DNA of 35,692 nucleotides, from contig DZBG01000015.1 of NCBI GenBank assembly GCA_022729855.1, forward strand, positions 1 to 35,692, written 5' to 3'. Every line of letters starts with the position of its first letter. Position 1 is the stretch's first letter. Made by a program: the position numbers and the translations under genes. This document shows positions 25,105 to 33,394 of this stretch, one piece after another. This DNA is from Bdellovibrio sp. (GTDB lineage Bacteria; Bdellovibrionota; Bacteriovoracia; Bacteriovoracales; Bacteriovoracaceae). A model generated the notes under the pieces. That model was not told the origin of the DNA. It did no database searches and saw nothing but the letters and a program-made list of their open reading frames with translations.

Positions 25105-26463
25105 CTAGTTTTTATTTTTTTCCCAAACAGTGATAAAAAGTGAAGGCTCCTTCACTAACTCTTGGCATACCGCCTTCACATCACCCACGCCAATAGCAGC
25201 ATAGATCGCAAGCTCTTCTTTATAGGCCTTATAATCTCCATAGAATGTGTGTCTCTCACCTAAAAATGAAGCCAGCCCTGCATTTGTATCAAGCCCCTTG
25301 TATACATCTAAAAGATAATTGTTTTTTACTTTCATGATGGCGTGTTCGGTAATTTCACTCTCACAAGCAAGGGCCAATTCAGACTGAACCGTTTTCTTGA
25401 ACTCAGCTAGCTTCACACCTTTCACTAACTCTCCACCAAGAAAAAAAACTCCTGATTTCTCAAGAGTGTAATTTCCTGCATAAATTGATGAGGCCATTGG
25501 TTTTTTCACAAGGACATAACGCTTTTTAAGAAATGAGCTGTCCCCATCTCCTAGAACCGAACCTAAAATATCAAGAGCATAAGATTTTGGATGTCCGTGT
25601 GCATATGAAGGATACGACATCATGAACATAGGTTGCGGAGTTGCCCCTTTAAGATGAACTTCACGGTCTTTTACGAGCTCAGACTTAAACATCGCAGGAG
25701 TTAAGCTATCATGCTCTCCTTGAACTGAAGGAGAAGAAGCAATCTTTCCAAATTTTTCTTCAATCATTTTGCGAGTTTTAGAAGATTTGATATCTCCCAC
25801 GATCACCATCGTGACATTATTAGGGGCATAGAATTTTTTGAAGTATGCAAAAATTTGCTCACGTGAAACTGATTTCAGATCAGGGATATTTCCAATAACC
25901 GATGTTCCATAAGGAGTTCCCTTAAAAACTTCGGCCATCATCTGCATAAATAATTGTCCACGTGGAGAATTCTCGTAACGCATTTTACGTTCTTCAAGAA
26001 CCACTGATCTCTCTTTTTCGAAATCATCAGGCTTTAAGAGTAAGTTCTCCATTCTGTCGGCTTCAATATCAAGCATGATATCAAGCTGACTTGAAGGAAG
26101 GTTCTCATAGTAAACAGTAAGATCATTAGTCGTATAAGCGTTGGTTGATCCCCCACTACCTTCAATCGTAAAATCGATAATTCCCGGGCCGTATTTTTTT
26201 GCTCCCTTAAACATCATGTGTTCAAGAAAGTGACTGGCCCCTGTGATTCCTGGATGCTCATTCTTACCACCAACTTTATAAAACATATAAAGTGAGAAGA
26301 TAGGTAGTTTAGGATTTTCTACCATCAATACTGTGAGTCCATTTTCGAGCTTGACCTCTTGGACATCAATATCAATTTCAATATCAGCAAGACCAGTTTT
26401 CGGTTTGTGATTGGCACAACTCATGGCCAGAACCAGCGGGAGAAAGAGCATAAACTTCATCAT
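25105..26463 (-). CDS. M16 zinc metalloprotease, catalytic subunit
   Basis: Predicted 452-residue pitrilysin/PqqL-type protease. The zinc motif HFLEH is at residues 78-82 and the third ligand is likely in the LDIEADRM segment further on, as in family members. The N-terminus is a signal sequence with Cys16 in AMSC, a weak lipobox, so it may be a lipoprotein. AAGGA sits 5 bases before the ATG pair. It is the first gene of a two-gene operon with the non-catalytic homologue and is divergent from the alanine dehydrogenase gene. Substrate is unknown. Confidence 0.9.
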   Translation of the reverse strand: MMKFMLFLPLVLAMSCANHKPKTGLADIEIDIDVQEVKLENGLTVLMVENPKLPIFSLYMFYKVGGKNEHPGITGASHFLEHMMFKGAKKYGPGIIDFTIEGSGGSTNAYTTNDLTVYYENLPSSQLDIMLDIEADRMENLLLKPDDFEKERSVVLEERKMRYENSPRGQLFMQMMAEVFKGTPYGTSVIGNIPDLKSVSREQIFAYFKKFYAPNNVTMVIVGDIKSSKTRKMIEEKFGKIASSPSVQGEHDSLTPAMFKSELVKDREVHLKGATPQPMFMMSYPSYAHGHPKSYALDILGSVLGDGDSSFLKKRYVLVKKPMASSIYAGNYTLEKSGVFFLGGELVKGVKLAEFKKTVQSELALACESEITEHAIMKVKNNYLLDVYKGLDTNAGLASFLGERHTFYGDYKAYKEELAIYAAIGVGDVKAVCQELVKEPSLFITVWEKNKN

Positions 26464-26678
26464 AAGAATCCTTTCTAATATTTAAGTCTTCCTATTTTAG
26501 GCTTGATAGGTATTAATTTCCAGTGCTCAGATTGAATAAAACACATATTTTCTGCCTCGCTGCGCAATTAAATCGACAAAATCACACTTTTCCCTCCTCC
26601 CCAAGACTGAAAAAGAGAGCTAAGATGATCCCACTTTTATCTGCCTTTTTTAGTTTAAAAAATATCGAGGAGTACCCG
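26464..26678. other. divergent intergenic region, M16 protease / alanine dehydrogenase
   Basis: About 215 bases separate the two divergent genes. A strong GAGGAG ribosome site precedes the alanine dehydrogenase ATG. The frame is open upstream of that ATG to a GTG at 26523, but the encoded residues do not resemble the family. A weak AT-only inverted repeat lies at 26646-26662. No clear promoter pair or known riboswitch was recognised. Confidence 0.4.
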
Positions 26679-27797
26679 ATGAAAATTGCTGTGCCAAAAG
26701 AAATTAAAAACAATGAAAACCGTGTTGGTCTAGTTCCAGGTGGCGTACGTCAACTAGTTCTAGATGGTCATGAAGTTTACGTTCAACACAATGCTGGAAT
26801 GGGAATTGGTATCTCTGATGAAGAGTATATCAAGGCCGGAGCAAAGATTGTTGATACACTAGAAGATGCATTTGCTGTTGGCGAAATGATCATCAAAGTA
26901 AAAGAGCCTCAAGCTAATGAGATCGCTCTTCTTAAACCTCACCATATTCTTTATACGTATCTTCACCTTGCTGCTGATAAGCCGCAAACTGAAGGCCTGA
27001 TGAAGTCTGGGGCGACTTGTATTGCTTATGAAACAATTCAACTTGAAGACAACTCTCTTCCACTTCTAGTCCCTATGTCAGAAGTAGCAGGACGTATGTC
27101 GGTTCAAGTAGGAGCGACTTATCTACAATTAGATAAAGGCGGAAAAGGAATTCTTCTTGGTGGTGTTCCAGGAGTAAAACGCGCAAAAGTAACAATCATT
27201 GGTTGTGGGATTGCAGGAACAAATGCAGCTCAGATGGCCGTTGGTATGGGTGCTGATGTGACTCTTATCGATCTTTCGACAAAAAAACTTGCTGAAATGG
27301 ATCACCTTTTTGAAAACAAAGTGAACACTATTTTCTCTAACACAACAAATATTGAAGAGTGTGTTATTCACTCTGACCTTGTGATCGGTGCAGTTCTAGT
27401 TCCAGGTGCCAAAGCTCCAAAACTAGTGACTCGTGAAATGATTTCAAAAATGGGTAAAGGTTCAGTTGTTGTTGATATCGCCGTAGATCAGGGTGGATGT
27501 ATTGAAACTTGTAAGGCCACAACTCACGAAAACCCTACTTTCATCGTTGATGGTGTTATTCACTACTGTGTGGCCAATATGCCAGGTGCTGTAGCAAGAA
27601 CATCAACTTTTGCTCTTACTAACGTGACTCTTAAGTACGCTCGTATGATTGCTAAAGAGGGTGTTGACCGCGCTATCATGAAAGATAAGCCCCTTCGCCT
27701 TGGTGTGAACATCTACAAAGGGAAGCTCGTTTATGAACAAGTAGCTATGGATCTTGATCTTCCATACACTCCCCTTGCTTTAGATAAATATCTTTAA
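26679..27797 (+). CDS. ald: alanine dehydrogenase
   Basis: Predicted 372-residue cytosolic NAD-dependent enzyme interconverting L-alanine and pyruvate plus ammonia. The N-terminal [17 protein letters not shown], the catalytic-region YLHLAADK (Lys/His nearby), the dinucleotide fold [14 protein letters not shown] followed by a VTLID strand, and the C-terminal [14 protein letters not shown] are all characteristic. Length is normal. The ATG at 26679 is set by GAGGAG 6 bases upstream and by alignment with the family N-terminus (MKIAVPKE). It would let the cell use alanine, abundant in protein and peptidoglycan, as a carbon and nitrogen source. Confidence 0.96.
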   Translation: MKIAVPKEIKNNENRVGLVPGGVRQLVLDGHEVYVQHNAGMGIGISDEEYIKAGAKIVDTLEDAFAVGEMIIKVKEPQANEIALLKPHHILYTYLHLAADKPQTEGLMKSGATCIAYETIQLEDNSLPLLVPMSEVAGRMSVQVGATYLQLDKGGKGILLGGVPGVKRAKVTIIGCGIAGTNAAQMAVGMGADVTLIDLSTKKLAEMDHLFENKVNTIFSNTTNIEECVIHSDLVIGAVLVPGAKAPKLVTREMISKMGKGSVVVDIAVDQGGCIETCKATTHENPTFIVDGVIHYCVANMPGAVARTSTFALTNVTLKYARMIAKEGVDRAIMKDKPLRLGVNIYKGKLVYEQVAMDLDLPYTPLALDKYL

Positions 27798-27845
27798 TCT
27801 ATAAAATTCTCTTTTCTCGTCATGGCCTTGTGTTAACATAAAGCT

Positions 27846-28319
27846 ATGACGGGAAAACCACTTCTAGATAAAATTCTTATTGCACTTAATGCACTCGTTG
27901 TTCTTGGAGCAGTGGGACTGATCGTTTATTCTCATATGGGAATCAAAAGAGAGCCTACCAATCAAGTAGCAGAGGCCGATCGCCTTCTACAAGAGGCCAA
28001 AGACCTGACTTTTATCAAGCCCCATTCAATGAAAAGCTTCACTGTTAATCTACTCTCAAATACCAATCGTCTTCGCTTTCTTGAAGTCGAGATGAACGTA
28101 GTCCCTTTTCAAATGTCACAACTTCCTGAATTGAAAAATGCAGAAACAATTATCAAAGATTCTTTGATTCAAATTGGAGCTGAAATGAGTCCTGATGATG
28201 TAGCGAGTGTGACGGGGAAAATTCTATTGGAGAATCGTTTGAAGAAAGCGGTTAACGACCGAATTGGTGGTCAACCGCTTATAAAACAAATTCTTTTTTC
28301 TAAGTTCGTAATACAGTAA
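27846..28319 (+). CDS. FliL-family protein
   Basis: Predicted 157-residue inner-membrane protein with one helix at about residues 11-29 and a periplasmic domain. The C-terminal pattern, a charged helix NRLKKAVNDRIG followed by IKQILFSKFVIQ, matches the FliL ending (VREVYFTEFVVQ-like). FliL associates with the flagellar basal body and stators. No other flagellar gene is nearby, so this may be a stand-alone paralogue. It lies 48 bases after ald and ends 4 bases from the convergent small gene. Confidence 0.75.
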   Translation: MTGKPLLDKILIALNALVVLGAVGLIVYSHMGIKREPTNQVAEADRLLQEAKDLTFIKPHSMKSFTVNLLSNTNRLRFLEVEMNVVPFQMSQLPELKNAETIIKDSLIQIGAEMSPDDVASVTGKILLENRLKKAVNDRIGGQPLIKQILFSKFVIQ

Positions 28320-28323
28320 AAAA

Positions 28324-28497
28324 TTACTGCATTTTCTTTGCTTCTTCCTGATCTAAAGGAACAGCATTTTTTGAATCATCTGGAAGGTTATCAAGATGTT
28401 TCTCTAATTGTTCTTTTGTAATTTTACCTTGAGCAAGTAAACGATCGCGAAGGCGAACATCTACTAATTTTTCTTCATTGGCCATCTTAAGTCTCAT
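28324..28497 (-). CDS. small hydrophilic protein
   Basis: Predicted 57-residue charged protein, not recognised. It is mostly helical, with a VDVRLRDRLLAQGKITKEQLEKHLDNLPDD core that looks like a small folded helical unit. The ATG at 28497 has GAGG 6 bases upstream. Another ATG four codons on (28485) has no ribosome site. It lies 69 bases downstream of the rhomboid-like gene. That it is a real gene rests on the ribosome site and the coding-like composition. Confidence 0.55.
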   Translation of the reverse strand: MRLKMANEEKLVDVRLRDRLLAQGKITKEQLEKHLDNLPDDSKNAVPLDQEEAKKMQ

Positions 28498-28566
28498 GGG
28501 GAACCTCACTAAAATTTCGGAATCAACTTTCTATCATTTGGTCTATTTAAAGTCTAGTACTAACGC

Positions 28567-29286
28567 TTATTGCCAATATTTTGGTGGATTTTCTTTATCA
28601 TCCTTCACTATCGAGAGCTTCGCTTTTGATTTCGGTCTCGCTGGAGATGGGTTTAAGATTCTTTTTATAACAGGCTGCGTCTGATATTTGATTAAGATAA
28701 AGGCCACGGCCATGCTTAAAATATGGGCCCAACTGCTGAGTCCGCTACTCGTGAAAGCAAAATAAAACTCGATAGCAGCAAGGATTAAACAAAAATAGCG
28801 GGCCTTCACTGGAAAGAGCATCATCAAAAGCATCTCTCTATCTGGATACAACATAGCATAGCTGATAAGAAGTGCGTAATTCAGTCCCGTGAGTCCCACT
28901 AGAACCGAGTAATGAAGAGATGTCCCAAAGAATAAAAGAAAACTCACTAATGAATAAATAATTCCAACAGCTAGAATATTGATCCCTAGGAAACGGCGAT
29001 AGATCCCTTCACCCCAAGATGATTCAAGCTCACTTCCGATAAACCACAAAACCAATCCATTAAAAAGCACACTCATGAAATGAGCATCAACAAATGGATA
29101 AGTAATAAATTGGAAAATAAAACCGCGAGCAAGTCCCGCACTTGAAAGGCCTAAGATACTTGTCAGTGAGAGGGCTCCCACTGCCGTTAACAGAGCTTGG
29201 AGAATGAATCCCGCTGCCGCCACAATAAGAATCATTTTATTGGTTTTTGTCATTTTAGGAGCTGAAAACTGAACACGACCATTCAT
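28567..29286 (-). CDS. rhomboid-family membrane protein, probably inactive
   Basis: Predicted 239-residue protein with six membrane helices in the rhomboid pattern. The HFMSVLFNGLVLWFIGSELE segment (69-88) matches the conserved first-loop/helix region. GLTGLNYALL (131-140) aligns with the catalytic GxSG block, placing Thr133 where the Ser nucleophile should be. His188 (SWAHIL) matches the second catalytic residue. The loss of Ser suggests a pseudoprotease. The C-terminal tail is soluble and Lys-rich. AAGG lies 8 bases before the ATG, and the gene follows the epimerase by 3 bases. Confidence 0.75.
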   Translation of the reverse strand: MNGRVQFSAPKMTKTNKMILIVAAAGFILQALLTAVGALSLTSILGLSSAGLARGFIFQFITYPFVDAHFMSVLFNGLVLWFIGSELESSWGEGIYRRFLGINILAVGIIYSLVSFLLFFGTSLHYSVLVGLTGLNYALLISYAMLYPDREMLLMMLFPVKARYFCLILAAIEFYFAFTSSGLSSWAHILSMAVAFILIKYQTQPVIKRILNPSPARPKSKAKLSIVKDDKENPPKYWQ

Positions 29287-29289
29287 AAA

Positions 29290-29712
29290 TTAAACCTTCT
29301 CAGAGAGTTCGATTAAAACTCCCCCCGTTGATTTGGGATGCATAAAATTCACAAGACACCCACCTGCACCAAGTTTAGGTTCAGGATAAATAAATCGGTA
29401 CCCCTTTGCAAGAAGCTCCGCTTGTTTGGCCTTCACATCAGTCACTCTAAAACAAAGATGGTGAATTCCCTCACCTTTGCTTTGGATATATTTATGTATC
29501 GTACTTTCTTCTGATGTAGGTTCCAAGAGTTCAATATGCCCATGTTTATCAATTTGCGCAAAAGCGGTGATCACTTTCTGCTCTTTGACTTCTTCTAGAT
29601 TGGGGCTAAAGACTAGGCCCATATCCTCATAAATTTTTTTAGCAGATGAAATACTTTTCACGGCAATCGCCACATGATCTAGCACACAATCGTTCAGCTC
29701 GGGTAATGACAT
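29290..29712 (-). CDS. mce: methylmalonyl-CoA epimerase
   Basis: Predicted 140-residue metal-dependent enzyme of the vicinal oxygen chelate family, interconverting (R)- and (S)-methylmalonyl-CoA. Metal-binding and catalytic positions are visible in LDHVAIAV near residue 13, HIELLEP in the middle, GIHHLCFRV, and VLIELSE at the end. Length is typical. It serves propionyl-CoA metabolism (odd-chain fatty acids, Val, Ile). Methylmalonyl-CoA mutase and propionyl-CoA carboxylase are not in the window. The gene is just upstream of the rhomboid-like gene in the same strand. Confidence 0.92.
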   Translation of the reverse strand: MSLPELNDCVLDHVAIAVKSISSAKKIYEDMGLVFSPNLEEVKEQKVITAFAQIDKHGHIELLEPTSEESTIHKYIQSKGEGIHHLCFRVTDVKAKQAELLAKGYRFIYPEPKLGAGGCLVNFMHPKSTGGVLIELSEKV

Positions 29713-29775
29713 AAAATCCGTCCTTATAAGAGACTTTAGTATGCCAGAGCTATGACAGTGGGTGAAGTGTCTATT

Positions 29776-31737
29776 CTAAAAATTTGGAGCCGCTACAGCA
29801 TTTGAACAATCAGGGTTGTTGTAGTCAAAAGCAGGCGGACTAGATTGAGGAGGTGCCACACACACACCGTTCTTACAATCACCATACTCTTGAGTCACAT
29901 AGCTTCTCAGCGTACATGTGATATTCCCTTGAGTATCAGTTCCTGTTTTAACAATTAAATATGTCGTGACCGGAGTTTTCTGACACCATTCTTTAGCGAT
30001 ACAGAAATCCCCTATTGGCTTTTGGCAAAGCACAGCAGGATTAAGTAATGTATTGTGAACAGCACATTTTCCAGAAGTTCTATTACAACATAATGACTGA
30101 CACTCAACATCAGTCAAACATGTATCCCCTACCGGCTTGTTACCAACATAACTACCACTATCGATACATTGAGAAACAAGAGTCTCATCCCAACAACGAT
30201 TGTTATAACAACACTCACTTGATCCACACATTGAATTGCTATTACATGTTTTATAATTGCTATAAAGCACGTTATCGTTAAGCTCTGTTGAGTATTGAGT
30301 AGGTCTTACTAATTGAAGTTTTACATCTTTTGATTCAGAAACCACGTACCAAACATTATTATCATCTTTGGCCACAATTTCCATACTGGCCGTGACACTA
30401 CAAGATCCAACGTGCTCACCATCATAATTCTTGTTCACGCGCTCATTAGCACCATCTAACCATTTAGACTCACCATCTACACTTGCTCCCCCCTGAGGTG
30501 TTTTCACATCAAAAGGATTATCTGAACCGAGGTAATCAACACCGGCGCGGATACTTTTAATTTTTGTCGCTAGAGGGAACATATACGATTTGTAATAGAG
30601 AGTATTTGTTCCAAGTAAGTGAGCCGCTTCTTTAAAAAGTTTATTTTTATTTGTCAGCGTATCAGAGTTGCCTGAAATAAAAGCTAAATCATTTGACCCA
30701 TAAGTACAGCGATTGAATTGCCATTCAGAACAGTTTTGAATTCCATATGGCCCTTGGTATTTATAATTTCCAAAAGCTCCAATCGCTTTAATCGTTGAGG
30801 CAATCACTTCTGCTTGAGTATAGTTGTAAGCAGCGGCCATATTGAAAAGGAAGTCACCAGAACCAGTGGTTGTATAATCATCTGGGAGTGGTCTTTTTAA
30901 GATTTCAGAAAGCACATCACCGTAATAACCATTCACGCCTTGTTCAACCTGAGGAACAGAAGGAACAACTGGAACGTAAACAGTACTTGTCACACCATTT
31001 GTAGTCACAGAAGTTTGTTTTAATAATCCCTGATCTGAAATTTTAGCATAAGAATATAAACAGTCCTCAGAGCTCGCATCACAAGCTCCTACACCATTAA
31101 AGGTTGGATCGTTTTCAAGCTTAAGAGCACGACAATAAAGTCCGCTATCTCTGTTATCTTGAACAGGCCCAGTGGTTGAAGTTGAATAGTCGTTATAATC
31201 AAAGAGATCATAAATCAGACGAATATTACGGAATGGTTCAGCTCTTAAATCTAGAATTAAAACATCCACATTCGTTTGTGGTGTAATCCCTGGAGCTTTT
31301 GCTACTGTCGCATTGATTTCTACAGGTTCAGCATTAAGACCAAATTTAAAACGCACTTTAACGTTTCTCGCGCCAAGCGTGCTGATATTAATCCCAGCGA
31401 CATAAAGTTTTCCGGCATAGTTTTTGGGAAGAGTTAATTTACGAAGATAACTTCCTCCACCAGTGTAACCAGTACCTGATGAATAATTAGGATCGGTAGA
31501 GAGATTGGGTTCGATTAAATGTCTGATTTCAACTTTTGGTGTGATGTCTGTTTCGTCAGTTGATGTATCAGTTCCACCAGCATTAGCTCCTGAAGTAGAC
31601 GAGCCACCAGTAGTCGCAACAGATGAACCAAAGCGCTTAGACGACTTAGCAGCATTCTCAGAGACACATCCTCCAAGAACGAATTGTCCTGCAAGCAGAA
31701 CACCGATAAATGTTTTTCTAAACGATCTAAAATCCAT
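29776..31737 (-). CDS. large lipoprotein with tandem Cys-rich repeats
   Basis: Predicted 653-residue exported lipoprotein, not recognised as a whole. The lipobox LGGC places the lipidated Cys at residue 24. A Ser/Thr/Gly/Asp-rich linker (about 30-65) is followed by a beta-rich region and a central domain with many aromatic residues. The C-terminal part, roughly residues 495-580, holds two Cys-rich units of pattern C-x5-C-x3/4-CC-x4/6-C-x8/12-C, each ending KP[VI]GD, and the start of a third. These should be disulfide-bonded outside the cytoplasm. It has GAGG 8 bases before the ATG, inside an inverted repeat. It is probably surface-exposed; the role is unknown. Confidence 0.8.
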   Translation of the reverse strand: MDFRSFRKTFIGVLLAGQFVLGGCVSENAAKSSKRFGSSVATTGGSSTSGANAGGTDTSTDETDITPKVEIRHLIEPNLSTDPNYSSGTGYTGGGSYLRKLTLPKNYAGKLYVAGINISTLGARNVKVRFKFGLNAEPVEINATVAKAPGITPQTNVDVLILDLRAEPFRNIRLIYDLFDYNDYSTSTTGPVQDNRDSGLYCRALKLENDPTFNGVGACDASSEDCLYSYAKISDQGLLKQTSVTTNGVTSTVYVPVVPSVPQVEQGVNGYYGDVLSEILKRPLPDDYTTTGSGDFLFNMAAAYNYTQAEVIASTIKAIGAFGNYKYQGPYGIQNCSEWQFNRCTYGSNDLAFISGNSDTLTNKNKLFKEAAHLLGTNTLYYKSYMFPLATKIKSIRAGVDYLGSDNPFDVKTPQGGASVDGESKWLDGANERVNKNYDGEHVGSCSVTASMEIVAKDDNNVWYVVSESKDVKLQLVRPTQYSTELNDNVLYSNYKTCNSNSMCGSSECCYNNRCWDETLVSQCIDSGSYVGNKPVGDTCLTDVECQSLCCNRTSGKCAVHNTLLNPAVLCQKPIGDFCIAKEWCQKTPVTTYLIVKTGTDTQGNITCTLRSYVTQEYGDCKNGVCVAPPQSSPPAFDYNNPDCSNAVAAPNF

Positions 31738-31742
31738 GGCCT

Positions 31743-31811
31743 AAACCTCAAGAGTCTATTCGGCTTTTTCAAGCTAAATCATTAAGATCATTATCCCCTA
31801 ACTTGAGGTTT
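31743..31811 (-). promoter_or_regulatory. Shine-Dalgarno-sequestering inverted repeat
   Basis: A perfect 10-bp inverted repeat has arms 31743-31752 and 31802-31811. In the minus-strand transcript the 3' arm is CTTGAGGTTT, containing the GAGG ribosome site of the lipoprotein gene, and the 5' arm is AAACCTCAAG. Inside the 49-base loop, GCTT-GAAA-AAGC can form a small GNRA-capped hairpin. This could switch translation of the lipoprotein on and off. Confidence 0.5.
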
Positions 31812-31906
31812 TCAGGAGATCAAACTTGATACTTATTGATTTTCGATGACTTAGAGGAATAGTTGATAAATTTATGCAGGAAAAATTGGGTCTATAAATT
31901 GGCAAC

Positions 31907-31932
31907 GAGGGGAGAAATATCGCTCTCCCCTC
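31907..31932 (-). terminator. hairpin after S1/P1 nuclease gene
   Basis: A perfect 9-bp GC-rich stem (GAGGGGAGA/TCTCCCCTC, arms 31907-31915 and 31924-31932) with an 8-base loop lies 12 bases past the nuclease stop. The following bases in the transcript have no long U-run, so termination may be weak or factor-assisted. Confidence 0.55.
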
Positions 31933-31944
31933 TGGTCTTCATTC

Positions 31945-32775
31945 TTAGTGAGCGTAAATATCATCAAGAATTTTAGCTAAACGAACTCCACCTTGAAACA
32001 ATCTCTTTTCAAGAACAGGAACAAATTTATAGCTATATTCGTATGAGAGTTTAGGCAAATTACTGGCCGTTTCACTGTAAGGGCGAAGACAGTATGTCAG
32101 AGCATTTTGTCCTGCTTGATCCACAACTACTGGAGCTGGATAAAGAGTCATACGAATTTCTTTTGATTCAAGGGCCCAATCAAGAATTGACCCTTTTTTA
32201 TTTTCATTTGTTTTTGATCCGTGTGTGCGATTCACAAAGTCAGCAAGCTCAGTATAACTTAACTTTGTAAAATCAATCATCGCCTCATCCCATAAGTGAT
32301 GAAGATTTGTTTGAGTGTTCTGAAAGAAAACTCGGCAGTAGTTCCCACCTTGATCAACTCCATTCCCCACATGAAGGGGCATATGAAGATCTCCCACTAA
32401 ATGGATAAGAAATTTTAAAGCAAAAGATTTTTCTTCTTTTGTTTTTTTATCATCTTTTAAAGTTGCGATTTGTTCTTCGATCGCTGGAATAAGTTTTCCA
32501 GAACTATTTTCATGATCATGAGTTTCTTGATCATCTTTCCAATCTGTGTAGTGCCAGTTGAATGTATAACTATATTTATTTGGCTCTGATTTTATTTCAT
32601 CTGGCCAATTCGCCACACGGGCCATTGACTCGCCACCAAGAATTTCTCTTACTTTCACAAGAGTTTGAACTTCTACATGTTTCTCTGCCACTTCCCCAAC
32701 AACTCTGTGGCCAGTTGGTCCCCATGCAAATACTGATGTACTAAAAAGTACTAGTGCGCTTAATAAAGTTTTCAT
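31945..32775 (-). CDS. S1/P1-type zinc nuclease
   Basis: Predicted 276-residue secreted nuclease with a signal peptide (residues 1-17, ending VFA). The mature chain starts at Trp18, the N-terminal zinc ligand of the family. The other ligand positions are visible: His23 (WGPTGH), Asp in NWPDE, His in NWHYTDW, the HLVGDLHMPLH cluster, and HHLWDEAM. All nine family zinc ligands therefore appear present. S1/P1 enzymes hydrolyse single-stranded RNA and DNA and 3'-nucleotides. Its ATG overlaps the asparaginase-like gene stop as ATGA. A secreted nuclease would feed the salvage enzymes found elsewhere in the window. Confidence 0.93.
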   Translation of the reverse strand: MKTLLSALVLFSTSVFAWGPTGHRVVGEVAEKHVEVQTLVKVREILGGESMARVANWPDEIKSEPNKYSYTFNWHYTDWKDDQETHDHENSSGKLIPAIEEQIATLKDDKKTKEEKSFALKFLIHLVGDLHMPLHVGNGVDQGGNYCRVFFQNTQTNLHHLWDEAMIDFTKLSYTELADFVNRTHGSKTNENKKGSILDWALESKEIRMTLYPAPVVVDQAGQNALTYCLRPYSETASNLPKLSYEYSYKFVPVLEKRLFQGGVRLAKILDDIYAH

Positions 32776-33293
32776 TCGATCTCCTCGAAAGTGCCTTTGG
32801 TTTTATTTTTACGAACATTAGGAATATTAAAAAGTTTTCCGTGAAAAGTAGCATAGAATCCAGCATCAAGAATGCGAGCTGCAAAAACAGCTTCAATAAC
32901 ATTTTGAGCGGCATCAGAATCATCAAAGCCCAGTGGCTTCATGGCACCCGTGAAAACCACAGGGACTGAAATATCTTTAAATTTTTCGAAACAGAATTTT
33001 GCCGTGAGATCTAAAGTATCCGTGCCATGCAGAACCACAATGGGATTTCCGAATTTTGCATATGTTTGAATTGAGCTCAAAATTGATTCGCGATCTTTAT
33101 CATCCATATGAAGCGAATCTTTTGACATGATTTGTTTCACTTGAATTTCAGTATAAGGAAGACGCAACTTCTGAAGGATTTTGTTTTTTACAATTGTGTC
33201 GCGATTTTGAAGTGAACCTTCAAATTCATCGTAGATTTTCTCAATCGTTCCACCTGTAGTTAAAATAAAAAGTGGCATAATCTGATTGCCCAT
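32772..33293 (-). CDS. single-domain asparaginase-like protein
   Basis: Predicted 173-residue protein corresponding to only the N-terminal domain of type I/II asparaginases (normally about 330 residues). Active-site elements are all present: TTGGTIEK (nucleophile Thr), SKDSLHM (substrate-binding Ser), HGTDTL (Thr/Asp) and TGAMKP (Lys). It stops shortly after. No second-domain remnant lies downstream, because the nuclease gene overlaps its stop, so it looks like a natural short form, not a break. Whether it hydrolyses asparagine is uncertain. Start at ATG 33293; an ATG five codons later is also possible. Confidence 0.82.
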   Translation of the reverse strand: MGNQIMPLFILTTGGTIEKIYDEFEGSLQNRDTIVKNKILQKLRLPYTEIQVKQIMSKDSLHMDDKDRESILSSIQTYAKFGNPIVVLHGTDTLDLTAKFCFEKFKDISVPVVFTGAMKPLGFDDSDAAQNVIEAVFAARILDAGFYATFHGKLFNIPNVRKNKTKGTFEEIE

Positions 33294-33305
33294 GTACTTG
33301 CTGCC

Positions 33306-33333
33306 CTTGACGAATGAAAACTTACTCCCATAC
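33306..33333 (+). promoter_or_regulatory. RpoH-type heat-shock promoter of htpG
   Basis: CTTGACG (33306-33312), 13-base spacer, TCCCATAC (33326-33333) closely matches the sigma-32 consensus CTTGAAA-N11-16-CCCCATNT. It lies about 60 bases before the htpG start, in the gap between divergent genes. htpG is a classic sigma-32 target, which supports the call. Confidence 0.65.
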
Positions 33334-33394
33334 TTCTAATAGATTTCACTATTAAATGACAAGATGCCAAAATGACACTAGATCGGAGGATTTT

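Noticed and set aside
26646-26662. Inverted repeat TTTTTTA-GTT-TAAAAAA as a terminator or switch before ald
   Set aside because: It contains only A-T pairs in an AT-rich leader and is expected by chance; it lacks a GC stem.
26523-26678. N-terminal extension of alanine dehydrogenase by 52 codons
   Set aside because: The family starts at MKIAVPKE; a strong GAGGAG site lies just before 26679, and the upstream residues are not family-like.
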